The notes: a model not told the origin generated them from the sequence alone. Positions 1 through 8,121 are shown, counted from the first letter of the stretch. The stretch is DNA of 64,000 bases from Marinobacter sp. LV10R510-11A (GCF_900215155.1 NZ_LT907980.1:124001-188000), one strand, 5' to 3'. Made by a program: numbers and translations.

Positions 1-102
1 GTCGATGCGCCGTGGAAGCTGAAGGATGAATCATACACATACCATGGTAGGGCGGTAGGCTGTTTTGGCGAGGTCTTGGAGTTTTTCGAGACTAAACAAT
101 AG
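1..102 (+). CDS. 3' end of an unidentified gene (partial)
   Basis: An open frame enters from the left edge and ends at a TAG at 100-102, giving 33 residues that end GEVLEFFETKQ. The tail is rich in aromatic and charged residues. No family is recognised from this short piece and no function is proposed. It reads toward the degenerate region that follows, so it is the last gene before the debris. Confidence 0.4.
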   Translation, partial: VDAPWKLKDESYTYHGRAVGCFGEVLEFFETKQ

Positions 103-495
103 CGCAGAGACGATTTTGATGCTGGTGATTTGTGAAGGTCCTCGAAAGTGAGAGTACAAAAAACGAGGCGGCCCCGGCACGGCAGCCGGTTACCGGCGGG
201 ATAATCAACGTCCGAGGGTTCAACTGCTGCTGAAGGCCACCCATCAGCCAGATGAGCCGATATTCCGACAGGTAGGCGGTCTTGTTCGAGTCGTTCGTTA
301 CCTCGGCGCAAACCGTCTGTGTACGTCGCTGCCTGCGGTGGGTTCCGATGAACATGGGCGTCGCGCAATGGAAAGCGGCCAGTGTTTGTGAGGCAGGGGC
401 AGCTACTTTGACAGACGCCGGTCGACCGCCGTTATACGATAAAGCGCTCTTAGAGCATTTGGCCGGCATCTTTGATTGCTGGCGTTGAGGGTGTC
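92..495 (-). pseudogene. possible remnant of a RES-domain toxin
   Basis: This stretch lies directly downstream of the DUF2384-type antitoxin gene, where a RES-domain toxin gene normally sits. One minus-strand frame reads ALSYNGGR followed by PASQTLAAF. These faintly resemble the GGRW and YAS.S.TLAALE motifs at the start of RES toxins, and a neighbouring frame reads ADGWPSAAVEPSDV, but no single frame carries the domain. If the match is real, the toxin is frameshifted and dead. The call rests on position and weak motif likeness. Confidence 0.25.
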
Positions 496-723
496 TCAAG
501 TGACAATGCCGTGCTCCAGTCGACCAATCAAAGTCCTGACCTGCTCTATACCGGTTTCACTGGACAGCATATCATTTGGGGTTTGATACCCCAGCCCCCT
601 GACGGGCGTTGACAGCCAGCGCTCGGCGGCTTCCACGTCCCCTTCAAAAAACTCGACGGATTCTGCGAGGGCTTTGTGACGTAAGCTGCGCAGGTAGGCA
701 GCGTTTCTATCCATGTTCGTCAT
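496..723 (-). CDS. DUF2384 (MbcA/ParS/Xre toxin-binding) antitoxin, C-terminal domain only
   Basis: The 75-residue product carries the antitoxin toxin-binding domain: AAERWLSTPVRGLGYQTPND followed by a leucine-rich tail ending IGRLEHGIVT. Family members usually have 130-150 residues with a helix-turn-helix in front of this domain. Here the helix-turn-helix is missing, so the protein could bind a RES toxin but probably not DNA. The start at 723 is chosen because AAGGA lies just upstream; a start at 774 would add 17 residues with no ribosome site. The partner toxin gene downstream appears destroyed. Confidence 0.7.
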   Translation of the reverse strand: MTNMDRNAAYLRSLRHKALAESVEFFEGDVEAAERWLSTPVRGLGYQTPNDMLSSETGIEQVRTLIGRLEHGIVT

Positions 724-904
724 GTTTGATCCTTCATTGCGAGAAGAAAGTGACCAGAACGTGCAGTTAATCATTGGTAGTATTGCACACGGTTAGAGCG
801 ATGCCGAATCCCTGATATGGACCGTTCGATTAAGCTGAAGATTCTGGTGATTGCGTACGCATCTTTTAGCGCCTGGCTATTCCACTGGGCCGCAGAAAAT
901 CCAC

Positions 905-1112
905 AACAGATCAGGTCAATCCGGAAGTGGGAACGGACTCAATGATTCAAAACGCGATCCGCGCCAGCGAGATCGAAGGCGAGTTTCTGAATGTGGGCTC
1001 TGTGCGGTCTTCAATGGCTCGCCTGGTTTCTCAATATCCTGGAAGAAGCCCTGCAGCAGGCACTTGCCCTGGTAGATCGGGTGCTACACCCGCTGACCGG
1101 CGGAAATCAATG
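905..1112 (+). pseudogene. Fic-family (DUF4172) gene fragment
   Basis: One frame reads NAIRASEIEGEFLNVGSVRS, which matches the N-terminal DUF4172 helix of Fic AMP-transferases (the SxIEGE inhibitory-helix region). A second frame about 60 bases on reads AWFLNILEEALQQALALVD, like the part after the Fic core. The catalytic HPFxxGNGR core is absent and the two pieces are out of frame, so this is a deletion relic. Bases 1113-1269 hold no recognisable gene. Confidence 0.5.
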
Positions 1113-1269
1113 AGGTTTGGACCTAAGACCTTTGTATACCTTTGTATAAGTGTCGTTAAAGTTCGTCAAAAGAATCACATTTTTAAGCCCAGTGGAGTAA
1201 GATTGCCCCCGCGCTAGACACACGATGTCCCGTCAACGAAGCCCAAATCCAGCTCCACAATGAGTGATT

Positions 1270-2340
1270 ATGGAAACCGCAAGTTTTACCGGTCTGATTG
1301 CCATAATTTTTGCTTTTGCTGCGCTGGTCGTTTTGCGACCAATCGCCCGCAGATTCCGTTTGGTCGACCTGCCTGATTACTGAAAAGTCCACAGCGGGGC
1401 TGTCCCGCTCATCGGAGGCTTAAGTGCTTTTTCTGGCCTTTTGGCCGCGTGGCTGATCTCCATGCCGCTGGTTGAAGGCTTCGGGATTTATCTGTTTTGC
1501 GCTTTGATGCTGGTTATTCTTGGCGCTATTGATGACGCCAGAGACATACCGGCAAAGTTCCGTCTGTGGGCCCAGGTTGCACTCGGTGCTTTGCTGTCTT
1601 ACGGCTCTGGTATCTATCTGACGACGTTTGGAAATTTATTGGGTTTCGGCGTTATCGAGCTTGGGTGGCTTGGCGCCTCGGTAACCATTGCTGCGGTTAT
1701 CGGTGCAACGAATGCCTATAACATGATGGATGGTATTGACGGCCTGGCAGGAACCATGAGCCTGGTTACGTTGACTGCGCTGGCAATACTGTTTGCTGTC
1801 GCACCCGGATTCAATCTGGAGCTGGTTCTGGCCGTCACCATTGCTATGGCGCTGTTGCCATTCATGGCGGCTAATCTTCAGTTGGGTCCCTTCCGAAAAA
1901 AGATCTTTTTGGGCGATGCAGGCTCCATGTTTATTGGTTTCTCTGTTGTGTGGTTGCTGGTAAATGGCGCCCAGACAGAGAGTGGGGCTTTTCGCCCTGT
2001 AGCCGCGCTTTGGGTCTGTGCGGTGCCGTTAATGGACATGGTTGCGATCATGATTCGGCGCGCCCGCAAAGGTGAATCCGTGATGAAACCGGACCGGGAT
2101 CATTTGCATCATATATTTCTTCGAGCTGGCTTCTCGGACCGGCAGGCACTGACGGTCATTACACTGTTGGCCGTTATTTGCGCGGTGATTGGAATCGGTG
2201 GTGAAATGCTGCTGATACCCGAGTGGTTTATGTTTGGACTGTTTATGGCGGTATTCCTTGCCTATAACTGGGCTATCAGCCACGTGTGGCGGTTGGTGGT
2301 GTTCTTCCGAAAAAACCCTGAGATTGTGGATCAAAACTAG
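1270..2340 (+). pseudogene. wecA: WecA-like undecaprenyl-phosphate sugar-1-phosphate transferase, broken by an in-frame TGA
   Basis: The gene would make a 356-residue multispanning membrane enzyme that attaches a HexNAc-1-phosphate to undecaprenyl phosphate, the first step of O-antigen or common-antigen synthesis. Family motifs are intact downstream: GAIDDARDIPAK, NAYNMMDGIDGL, GDAGSMFIGF and the HLHH signature in DRDHLHHIFLRAG. The frame from ATG 1270 is interrupted at codon 38 (TGA 1381-1383), inside the LVDLPDY.KVHSGAVPLIGG motif where the family usually has Arg; a CGA-to-TGA change would explain it. A TTG at 1441 could start a 299-residue product, but it would lack the first membrane segment and the KVHSGPVPLIGG loop. 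It is probably inactive, or expressed only by readthrough. Confidence 0.85.
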
Positions 2341-2410
2341 TGCATAGCTAACTCACTGGCTCCAAGGATAGGGTGTCTGTTTTGAGTCAAATTTTTGTCT
2401 GACGCGATCA

Positions 2411-2448
2411 GGTGTAGGTCGGATTAGCCGCAGGCGTAATCCGACACC
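2411..2448. repeat. intergenic inverted repeat
   Basis: GTCGGATTA (2418-2426) and TAATCCGAC (2437-2445) form a nine-base-pair stem around a ten-base GC-rich loop. Hairpins of this type are dispersed between genes in many gammaproteobacteria. It lies 80 bases after the WecA-like gene and could also act as a weak stem-loop at its 3' end. Confidence 0.6.
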
Positions 2449-2484
2449 CTCTAGCCTGCCGGTTGTGAGGCTCGCCCACGGGTA

Positions 2485-2550
2485 GGGTACCTTTTCTTTG
2501 GAAAAAGAACCCGCTTCGCTCAGACACCTTTTCTGGCAGAAAAGGTACCC
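2485..2550. repeat. 13-bp inverted repeat with 40-base loop
   Basis: GGGTACCTTTTCT (2485-2497) is exactly complementary to AGAAAAGGTACCC (2538-2550). No gene is seen between 2341 and 2640. This repeat and the hairpin before it are the only structures I can support there. Confidence 0.6.
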
Positions 2551-2637
2551 CCACCCCCTGTCCGTTCGGACTTTTGAGAGCCCCTTACCTCAACTTCCTC
2601 GCTTGTTCGCTGAATCCCTCAAGAATGGGCTGACTGA

Positions 2638-2928
2638 TTTGAAGCGCTATTGTTTGTGCTTAAGGAGGAAATCGACCCCGACCGCTTTTCGATACACCGC
2701 CTGGCCCATTATTGCCTGGATTTGTCGGAACTCTGTGAGACCAGTCGGGTGGTGCCAGTGGTGACTGCCATGAGTACCTGAGATTCCACTACATTCGCTG
2801 TGCCTTGCAGGAATTGAATGCCGAGGACTACTGGGAAAGCAGCAATTTGATCGCCCGGCTGTGTCTGAACCTGATGAAATGGAAAGTAAAACGGGGACGG
2901 ATTTATAAATCTGTCCCCACGGAATAAG
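2638..2928 (+). pseudogene. fragment of a second Rpn-like/PD-(D/E)XK family gene
   Basis: One frame reads ALLFVLKEEIDPDRFSIHRL followed by a run resembling AHYCLDLSEL, ending in a stop. A second frame then reads YLRFHYIRCALQELNAEDYW. Both resemble parts of transposase-like Rpn/DUF4351 proteins distinct from the eight copies described below. The reading frame is broken and the N-terminal nuclease motifs are missing. The coding remnant runs into the palindrome at 2893. Confidence 0.45.
2893..2918. repeat. GGGACAG/CTGTCCC palindrome
   Basis: An imperfect 26-base palindrome (GGGGACGGATT.. / ..AATCTGTCCCC). It is one of more than a dozen related palindromes in the first 20 kb of the window. Such palindromes commonly accompany RAYT transposases, remnants of which occur at 8900 and 13105. 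Confidence 0.85.
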
Positions 2929-2939
2929 GTCCTGAACGG

Positions 2940-3254
2940 CTAATCGCCCAGCTCAAACTGCAAAGCAACCTCGAAGTCTTGTCCGCCGTAAAAAACGCCC
3001 AAGATGGAAACATGCTTGTCATCCACAGCAAATGCAATTACGGCCCGCTTGCGGTAGTTTGTGATTCGCAGTCCGGGTCGTATGTCGTCACGTTGGTTTC
3101 CTCGATGTGGAAACGTCTGTAGCTCTTCACAGTGGGTCACGATGGCGTCTGTGTAGCGTTTAGCAATTTCCGGTGAAGCCTTCGTGGCAATATAGCGATA
3201 GAGCACCGCCAGCTGTTCCATCGCTTCCGGTGTAAACTCAATGGTGTACGCCAT
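2940..3254 (-). CDS. parE: ParE-family toxin
   Basis: This is a 104-residue RelE/ParE-fold toxin of normal length; ParE proteins poison DNA gyrase. It opens YTIEFTPEAMEQLAVLY and carries the family's central RGNQRDDIRPGLRITNYRKR segment, ending with the VDDKHVSILGVFYGGQDFE strand. It is the second gene of an operon with parD; the parD stop overlaps its start at 3254. A 31-residue remnant of a close paralogue lies at 18337. Both genes are intact, making this one of the few complete modules in the window. Confidence 0.9.
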   Translation of the reverse strand: MAYTIEFTPEAMEQLAVLYRYIATKASPEIAKRYTDAIVTHCEELQTFPHRGNQRDDIRPGLRITNYRKRAVIAFAVDDKHVSILGVFYGGQDFEVALQFELGD

Positions 3255-3532
3255 TACGCTTGTGAAGTGTAGTTCTGGTGTTCTGCTGATAACCGGGCGC
3301 GCACCTGGTCGACATTGAGCGCGCGCTTTGGGTCAGTCTTCAATGCATCGTAAGCAGGGGCTACCTGACCGACGAGCCAGTTCTCCAAGGCACGGTCACG
3401 GGCCAGTAGCGCCCGCAAGCCATCGCGAATCACTTCGCTTTCAGTGGCGTATTCGCCAGCGGCAACCTTGGCTTTTACTACGTCGGCCATTTGGTTGGGT
3501 AGAGTAATGCTGAATTGTTGAGTGCTACGCAT
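3254..3532 (-). CDS. parD: ParD-family antitoxin
   Basis: This is a 92-residue antitoxin. Its N-terminal ribbon-helix-helix (STQQFSITLPNQMADVVKAK) should bind the operator, and its C-terminal half (DQVRARLSAEHQ) should wrap ParE. It is translated ahead of the toxin gene and overlaps it by one base. The promoter region upstream has a palindromic TAGGATT.. site at 3553. An internally deleted copy with the same upstream region lies at 18438. Confidence 0.9.
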   Translation of the reverse strand: MRSTQQFSITLPNQMADVVKAKVAAGEYATESEVIRDGLRALLARDRALENWLVGQVAPAYDALKTDPKRALNVDQVRARLSAEHQNYTSQA

Positions 3533-3552
3533 GACGGGCCTCCCGCATAAGA

Positions 3553-3567
3553 TAGGATTTAATCCTA
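3553..3567. promoter_or_regulatory. probable ParD operator
   Basis: TAGGATTTAATCCTA is an almost perfect palindrome 20 bases upstream of the parD start. The same sequence lies at 18641-18655 before the truncated parD copy, which supports a regulatory role. Autoregulation by ParD is inferred from the family. Confidence 0.6.
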
Positions 3568-3602
3568 CTCCATCCTGCGGAGATAATCACGGTTGCAAAA
3601 GC

Positions 3603-3627
3603 AGGGACAGACTTTAAGTCTGTCCCT
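3603..3627. repeat. GGGACAG/CTGTCCC palindrome
   Basis: A palindrome with arms AGGGACAGACTT / AAGTCTGTCCCT, placed between the parD promoter and the leader of the metallo-beta-lactamase fragment at 3660. Confidence 0.85.
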
Positions 3628-3659
3628 TGCCTCCGCCAATTGGCAACAAGGACGTTGTT

Positions 3660-3806
3660 ATGATCAATATTTCCCACCACGGCGCCGTTTCTGGCTCCTG
3701 CCACGAGCTGAGCATTATCCCTTCTAACCGATCGTATCCCTCCTCCGGTATTCTAATTGACTGCGGCTTGTTTCAGGGCGCAGACCCACTAACCACAAAA
3801 CCTTGA
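3660..3806 (+). pseudogene. metallo-beta-lactamase/beta-CASP gene, 5' fragment A
   Basis: The 48-codon frame reads MINISHHGAVSGSCHELS and later GILIDCGLFQGADPL, the first two strands of beta-CASP RNA-exonuclease-like metallo-hydrolases (usually above 450 residues). The zinc-binding HxHxDH motif and everything after it are gone. Relative to other copies it lacks three codons (VTG). It runs straight into the CapD-like remnant. Confidence 0.75.
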
Positions 3807-4678
3807 TTGTGGGCTTGCCGGCGTTTGCCTTGAGCCACTTGGAAGAGGCGGTGCGTAGCCATAGGGTCAAACGCTTATTGTTGGCGGTTGATGCGGATAT
3901 GGATGTCAATCGTCGCGAGTTGCTGACACAGCTTGAAAAGCTGAATCTTCCGGTGCAAACGGTGCCGTCGTTCAGCGAAGTGATTGCCGGCCAGGCTCGC
4001 ATTAATGACATTCGCGATCTTGAGATTGAGGATCTGCTGGGCCGCGATCCGGTGCGGCCAGACAACGCCCAGGTGGCGTCGTCGCTGTTTGGCCGTGCGG
4101 TGATGGTGACCGGCGCCGGTGGTTCGATTGGTTCGGAATTGTGCCGGCAGATTATTCGCCACCAGCCCAAGTGCCTGGTGTTGTTTGAGCAGTCTGAGTT
4201 TGCCTTGTACGCGATTGAGCGCGAGCTTCAGCAGATTAATCTGGTGGAAGGCTTGAATGTGTGCGTTCACCCATTGTTGGGCAGTGTGGTGCACCGCCGC
4301 CGCTGTGAAGCGGTAAGGCCCACCAATGTGATGGGCGCCAGTAAACGTATGGCGGAGTTGGTGTTCAGTGGCCTGCGCCCTGGTGAGAAACTGTTTGAGG
4401 AGTTGTTGATTGGTGATGATCCACAAGGCACTGCGCACCCGCGCATTATGATGGCGCAGGAAGTATCTATGGCTTGGGAGGATTTGGAAGCAGTATTGAG
4501 TAAGCTTACCCGGGCTAGCCAGGAATTTGATTGTAGCCAGATTGTTGAAACGCTTAAAAGTGCGCCGACGGGGTTTACGCCGAATAGTAATGTGGCTGAT
4601 TTGGTTTGGTGCAATGGGGGTAGTGATTTGACGGTTGCGAATGAGGGGGCGGGGAAGGTGCATCGGTTGCCTGTTTGA
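3807..4678 (+). pseudogene. CapD/WbpM-like nucleotide-sugar dehydratase remnant 1
   Basis: This is the remains of a membrane-linked UDP-HexNAc 4,6-dehydratase (FlaA1/WbpM/CapD type, normally about 620-660 residues). The 291-codon frame has lost the membrane segments. It keeps the regulatory-domain tail, the NAD-binding VMVTGAGGSIGSELCRQI motif, then jumps at about 4250 to NVCVHPLLGSVVHRRR and at about 4360 to FSGLRPGEKLFEELLIGDD, which belong far apart in an intact protein. The catalytic core is deleted. It ends VHRLPV and is followed by the GC-rich repeat and a metallo-beta-lactamase 5' end, an order repeated at 6589 and 20494. Confidence 0.8.
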
Positions 4679-4699
4679 TTGAAGTTCGGAGGTGCTTGC

Positions 4700-4830
4700 C
4701 CAACCCCCTCTCCCCCGGCCCCTCTCCCGCGAGGGGCGAGGGGAGCTACACACCCGAGGCCTGAGAGTGCTTTAGCTGGTCTCGCCATCGCAGTAAAAGC
4801 CCCTCACCCCTTGCGGGAGAGGGGTTGGGG
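4700..4830. repeat. CCCCTCTCCC/GGGAGAGGGG dispersed repeat, copy 1
   Basis: A GC-rich intergenic repeat with inverted ends: CCCCCTCTCCC... on the left, TTGCGGGAGAGGGGTTGGGG on the right, and internal smaller hairpins. Similar units occur at 6700, 20513, 26342, 26895, 38784 and 41457. It separates the CapD remnant from the next metallo-beta-lactamase 5' end. Confidence 0.8.
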
Positions 4831-4884
4831 CGGTCCGACGCTTCGGGAGGGGGGTATTAGAATCTACAACAAGGATGTTTGAAT

Positions 4885-5112
4885 ATGATCTCTATCTCCC
4901 ACCACGGCGCCACCACCGGCGCCACTGGCTCCTGCCACGAATTGAGTATTACCTCGCTTGGCCGGTTGCACCCTTCCGCTGGCATTCTGATTGACTGTGG
5001 CCTGTTTCAGGGCGCAGACGCCGCTAGCAGGCTCGCACGGGGACAGATTTCTAAATCTGTCCCCGAGAACATCCAGTCCCACCTACTGAAAATCCTGAGC
5101 GTGGTATGGTAA
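4885..5112 (+). pseudogene. metallo-beta-lactamase 5' fragment B, fused to rpn leader
   Basis: Starts MISISHHGATTGATGSCHEL and keeps GILIDCGLFQGADA. It then runs into unrelated sequence that contains the palindrome at 5039 and the promoter region of rpn copy 1, ending at 5112. There is no HxHxDH zinc motif, so it cannot be an enzyme. It is nearly identical to fragment C at 6886. Confidence 0.7.
5039..5064. repeat. GGGACAG/CTGTCCC palindrome
   Basis: GGGGACAGATT / AATCTGTCCCC arms, 72 bases upstream of the rpn copy 1 start. The identical palindrome precedes rpn copy 2 at 7040. Confidence 0.85.
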
Positions 5113-5135
5113 AGTTTGCTGAGTCAGGAGGACGC

Positions 5136-6074
5136 ATGGCAACGAATCACCACGACACCGGTTACAAGGAATTGTTCAGCCACCCGGAATTTGTACAACA
5201 GTTAGTTGAGGGGTTTGCTCCCTCTGAAATTGCCGGCCTAATGGATTTCAATACGCTCAAGAACCATAGTGGTAATTATATTACGCCGCTGTTCGAGGAG
5301 AAGTTCGAAGACGTCGTGTGGTCAGTGGAAGTGAACTGGGAAGGCATCACCCAACGGGTGTTCTTATACATCCTGCTGGAGTTTCAGTCCAAAGTAGACA
5401 GCACCATGCCACTGCGGCTGATGCACTACGTGGCCTGCTTTTACGATCACTTACTGAAAACCCGTGAAACAACGGCGCGACAGGGTTTGCCGCCTATCTT
5501 TCCAATGGTTCTGTACAACGGCTCAAAACGTTGGTCAGCCCGTCAGGACATTTACGAGATGGTACAGCCGGAGCCACCGGAGTTTTTGCGAGCGTACCAG
5601 CCACACCTTCGTTATTACCTGATTGACGAAGGGCGCTATACTGATGAAGAATTAATCAGCAAGCAAACGCCGTTAAGCGGCGTATTCGGAGTTGAGAACG
5701 CTGGTCATAGCTGGGAAGCCTTGCAGCAGGCGGTGGATCGAGTCGTTAAGATCATCGAAGCCGATCCAAGCAAGGAGCGAGTGGACAAAATCATTACCCG
5801 CTGGATTAAACGCCACTTGAGTCGTCTAGGCGCGGAAGTGGGCTTGGAGCGATTGAATAGTTTGGTGGAGGACAGAGATATGTTGGCCGAGAATTTAGAG
5901 AATCTGGTGAAGAAGGAGCGGCTGGAAGGTCGTCAGGAAGGACGTCAGGAAGGACGTCAGGAAACCGCACGTAACCTGATCAACCGTACTGAAATGAATG
6001 ACCAGATGATCGCAGAGATTGCTGGTTTGACGATTGATGAGGTCAGCCAGTTGCGCTCAGCGATCAAGCACTGA
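5136..6074 (+). CDS. rpn: Rpn family recombination-promoting nuclease, copy 1 (full length)
   Basis: A 312-residue member of the YhgA-like/Rpn family (PD-(D/E)XK fold). E. coli relatives are DNA endonucleases that promote RecA-independent recombination and have been linked to phage defence. It opens MATNHHDTGYKELFSHPEFV. Likely nuclease-core pieces are EDVVWSVEVNWEG, a LLEFQSKVDSTMPLRLMHY segment with the family's E-x-Q motif, and FPMVLYNGS. The C-terminal third is charged: ENLENLVKKERLEG, then three GRQE repeats, then a small helical tail. The start at 5136 has AGGAGGA just upstream; an in-frame ATG at 5106 lacks one. An internal start lies at 5880. Confidence 0.9.
   Translation: MATNHHDTGYKELFSHPEFVQQLVEGFAPSEIAGLMDFNTLKNHSGNYITPLFEEKFEDVVWSVEVNWEGITQRVFLYILLEFQSKVDSTMPLRLMHYVACFYDHLLKTRETTARQGLPPIFPMVLYNGSKRWSARQDIYEMVQPEPPEFLRAYQPHLRYYLIDEGRYTDEELISKQTPLSGVFGVENAGHSWEALQQAVDRVVKIIEADPSKERVDKIITRWIKRHLSRLGAEVGLERLNSLVEDRDMLAENLENLVKKERLEGRQEGRQEGRQETARNLINRTEMNDQMIAEIAGLTIDEVSQLRSAIKH
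5880..6074 (+). CDS. predicted intragenic short Rpn product (copy 1)
   Basis: In-frame ATG 5880 inside rpn copy 1 is preceded by GGAGGA at 5867-5872, seven bases away, which is near-ideal spacing. It would give 64 residues: MLAENLENLVKKERLEG, the GRQE repeats and the helical tail. In E. coli, a short Rpn product made from an internal start inhibits the long toxic form. The same role is inferred here because the site is unchanged in all eight copies. Confidence 0.55.
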   Translation: MLAENLENLVKKERLEGRQEGRQEGRQETARNLINRTEMNDQMIAEIAGLTIDEVSQLRSAIKH

Positions 6075-6184
6075 CCGAAACTCAATGTGAGTTACGAACA
6101 TGACAAGGGCAGCTAACGGGTTGCCCTTGCTGTATCTATAATCCAATTGCACGACAGAGCTTGCTTAAGTCATGGACAGGAACT

Positions 6185-6373
6185 CGTTCTGTGAAACTAC
6201 CGGAGAAGTATCGCCTGTTGGACAGCACTCACGTCAGAGTGGTGCTTACGGTAAACGACGAACGCCTTATGGGTGAGCCCGAGGTAAAGCTGGATTTCAG
6301 CAACACAGAGATTAAAGCCTTCTCGGGAAGAGATGCGCTAGAACTTCAAAGGATAATGAGAGATGAGTGGTAA
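6185..6373 (+). pseudogene. VapB-like antitoxin, 5'-truncated fragment
   Basis: Reads VKLPEKYRLLDSTHVRVVL and ends DALELQRIMRDEW, which resembles the C-terminal two thirds of a small antitoxin that precedes PIN toxins. The N-terminal DNA-binding part is missing and the frame continues backward only into unrelated sequence. A second, shorter copy of the same piece lies at 14747. It overlaps the PIN remnant start at 6364. Confidence 0.55.
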
Positions 6374-6553
6374 GTACCTGCTAGACACCAACGCCCTCAT
6401 CTAAGCAAACTCAAGTTACCCAAAGGGCATTACGCGGTATCAGCCATCAAAATCCGCAGAGCAACCTCATTAAAACTCCCGGACAGCATTATCTCCGCAA
6501 CAGCCATGGTTGGGGGATACGTATTGGTGACGAATGACGAAAAGCTCCACTGA
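6364..6553 (+). pseudogene. VapC-like PIN-domain toxin with internal deletion
   Basis: The start MSGKYLLDTNALI is the first PIN strand with the catalytic Asp. After a stop, another frame gives IRRATSLKLPDSIISATAM and VLVTNDEKLH, the last PIN helix and strand. The middle, with the other acidic residues, is deleted and the frame is lost. It overlaps the antitoxin fragment by ten bases, the usual coupled arrangement. Not functional. Confidence 0.6.
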
Positions 6554-6677
6554 TTGACTGTGGCTTGTTTCAGGGGGCAGACCCACTAATCACAACACCT
6601 TGATTGGTGATGACCCTCAGGGCACCTCGCACCCGCGCATTATGATGGCGCGGGAGGTGTATCGGTTGCCTATTTGA
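6554..6677 (+). pseudogene. minimal metallo-beta-lactamase / CapD hybrid scrap
   Basis: A short run of the metallo-beta-lactamase 5' end (TGACTGTGGCTTGTTTCAGG at 6556) continues into a few CapD C-terminal codons (LIGDDPQGTSHPRIMMARE) and the CapD terminal RLPI. It has the same order as 3660-4678 but with almost everything deleted. It precedes repeat copy 2. Confidence 0.65.
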
Positions 6678-6699
6678 TGAAAGTTCGGAGGTGCTTGCC

Positions 6700-6829
6700 C
6701 AACCCCCTCTCCCCCGGCCCCTCTCCCGCGAGGGGCGAGGGGAGCTACACACCCGAGGCCTGAGAGTGCTTTAGCTGGTCTCGCCATCGCAGTAAAAGCC
6801 CCTCACCCCTTGCGGGAGAGGGGTTGGGG
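6700..6829. repeat. CCCCTCTCCC/GGGAGAGGGG dispersed repeat, copy 2
   Basis: Nearly identical to copy 1 over the whole unit, including flanking bases on both sides. This shows the CapD-end/repeat/metallo-beta-lactamase-start block was duplicated as a unit. Confidence 0.8.
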
Positions 6830-6885
6830 CGGTCCGACGCTTCGGGAGGGGGTGGTATTAAAATCTACAACAAGGACTGTTGTTC

Positions 6886-7113
6886 ATGATAAACATAACC
6901 CACCACGGCGCCACCACCGGCGTTACTGGCTCCTGCCACGAATTGAGTATTACCTCGCCTGGCCGGTTGCACCCTTCCGCTGGTATTCTGATTGACTGTG
7001 GCCTGTTTCAGGGCGCAGACGCCGCTAGCAGGCTCGCACGGGGACAGATTTCTAAATCTGTCCCCGAGAACATCCCGTTCCACCTACTGAAAATCCTGAG
7101 CGTGGTATGGTAA
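6886..7113 (+). pseudogene. metallo-beta-lactamase 5' fragment C
   Basis: Starts MINITHHGATTGVTGSCHEL and differs from fragment B by a few residues, with the same fusion into the palindrome (7040) and the rpn leader. It retains the two opening strands only, with no zinc motif. Confidence 0.7.
7040..7065. repeat. GGGACAG/CTGTCCC palindrome
   Basis: Identical to the palindrome at 5039 and at the same distance from the following rpn gene. Confidence 0.85.
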
Positions 7114-7136
7114 AGTTTGCTGAGTCAGGAGGACGC

Positions 7137-8108
7137 ATGGCAACGAATCACCACGACACCGGTTACAAGGAATTGTTTAGCCACCCGGAGTTTGTTCAGC
7201 AGTTGATCGAAGGGTTTGCCCCGTTCGAGATTGCGGATCTGATGGACTTCAGTACACTCAAGAATCACAGCGGCAATTACATCACGCCGCTGTTCGAGGA
7301 AAAGTTCGAAGACGTCGTGTGGTCTGTTGAGATCACTTGGGAAGGCGTGCCTCAGCAGGTGTATTTGTATATTCTGCTGGAGTTTCAATCCCGGGTTGAT
7401 CGCACTATGCCAATCCGGTTGATGCACTATGTGGCCTGTTTTTACGACCACCTGCTGAAGAACAGGGTGACAACACCAAAAGGTGGGTTGCCGCCAGTAT
7501 TCCCTATCGTGCTTTACAATGGTTCGCAGCGCTGGACCGCAGAGCAGGATGTTTACGAGATGGTGCAGCCGGAACCTCCTGCTTTCTTGCGTGTCTATCA
7601 ACCACACTTGCGGTATTACCTGGTAGACGAGGGGCGTTATACTGATGAGGAATTAGGCTTACGCCAAACACCGTTGAGTGGGGTCTTTGGTGTCGAGAAC
7701 GCTGGCCACAGCTGGGAAGCTTTGCAGCAGGCTGTGGATCGGGTTGTGGCGATCATACAGTCGGATCGGAACAAAGATCGTACCGACAGAATCATTACTC
7801 GTTGGCTCAAACGCCATTTGCAGCGACTTGGTGCTGAAGTACACCTGGATCAGCTCAACAGTTTGGTGGAGGACAGAGATATGTTGGCAGAAAATTTGGA
7901 GAACTTGGTTAAGAAAGAACGGCTTGAGGGGCGTCAGGAGGGGCGTCAGGAGGGCCGTCAGGAGAGCGATTGGCGCGCATTAGAAGAAAAGCGTAAAACC
8001 GTTCGTCATCTTCTTTCATTTGGCGTGCTCAGTAACGATCAGATTGCAGTAGCGACGGGGTTATCGGTTGACGAGATCGTCAAGCTGCGAATTGAAGACA
8101 AGCATTAA
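7137..8108 (+). CDS. rpn: Rpn family nuclease, copy 2 (full length)
   Basis: A 323-residue paralogue of copy 1 with the same opening (MATNHHDTGYKELFSHPEF). It has the same LLEFQSRVDRTMPIRLMHY motif region and a VGRYTDEEL-like middle, but a different tail after three GRQE repeats: ESDWRALEEKRKTVRHLLSF. The nuclease part is similar throughout, so the copies differ most in the last 60 residues. This resembles the C-terminal variability reported for E. coli Rpn proteins. AGGAGGA precedes the start. The extended -10 TGGTATGGT lies 30 bases upstream. Confidence 0.9.
   Translation: MATNHHDTGYKELFSHPEFVQQLIEGFAPFEIADLMDFSTLKNHSGNYITPLFEEKFEDVVWSVEITWEGVPQQVYLYILLEFQSRVDRTMPIRLMHYVACFYDHLLKNRVTTPKGGLPPVFPIVLYNGSQRWTAEQDVYEMVQPEPPAFLRVYQPHLRYYLVDEGRYTDEELGLRQTPLSGVFGVENAGHSWEALQQAVDRVVAIIQSDRNKDRTDRIITRWLKRHLQRLGAEVHLDQLNSLVEDRDMLAENLENLVKKERLEGRQEGRQEGRQESDWRALEEKRKTVRHLLSFGVLSNDQIAVATGLSVDEIVKLRIEDKH
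7881..8108 (+). CDS. predicted intragenic short Rpn product (copy 2)
   Basis: ATG 7881 with GGAGGA at 7868-7873, in frame with copy 2, would give 75 residues with the ESDWRALEEKR-type tail. See copy 1 for the reasoning. Confidence 0.55.
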   Translation: MLAENLENLVKKERLEGRQEGRQEGRQESDWRALEEKRKTVRHLLSFGVLSNDQIAVATGLSVDEIVKLRIEDKH

Positions 8109-8121
8109 TAGAAGAAAAGCA

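Noticed and set aside
51..60. GGCGGTAGG resembling the ops/JUMPstart element of polysaccharide operons.
   Set aside because: It lies within an open coding frame, is only a partial match, and no polysaccharide operon starts downstream of it in this orientation.
3875..4788. Long open frames on the minus strand over the CapD remnant.
   Set aside because: They are antisense shadows of the plus-strand CapD frame, composed of low-complexity Arg/His-rich translations with no family match.
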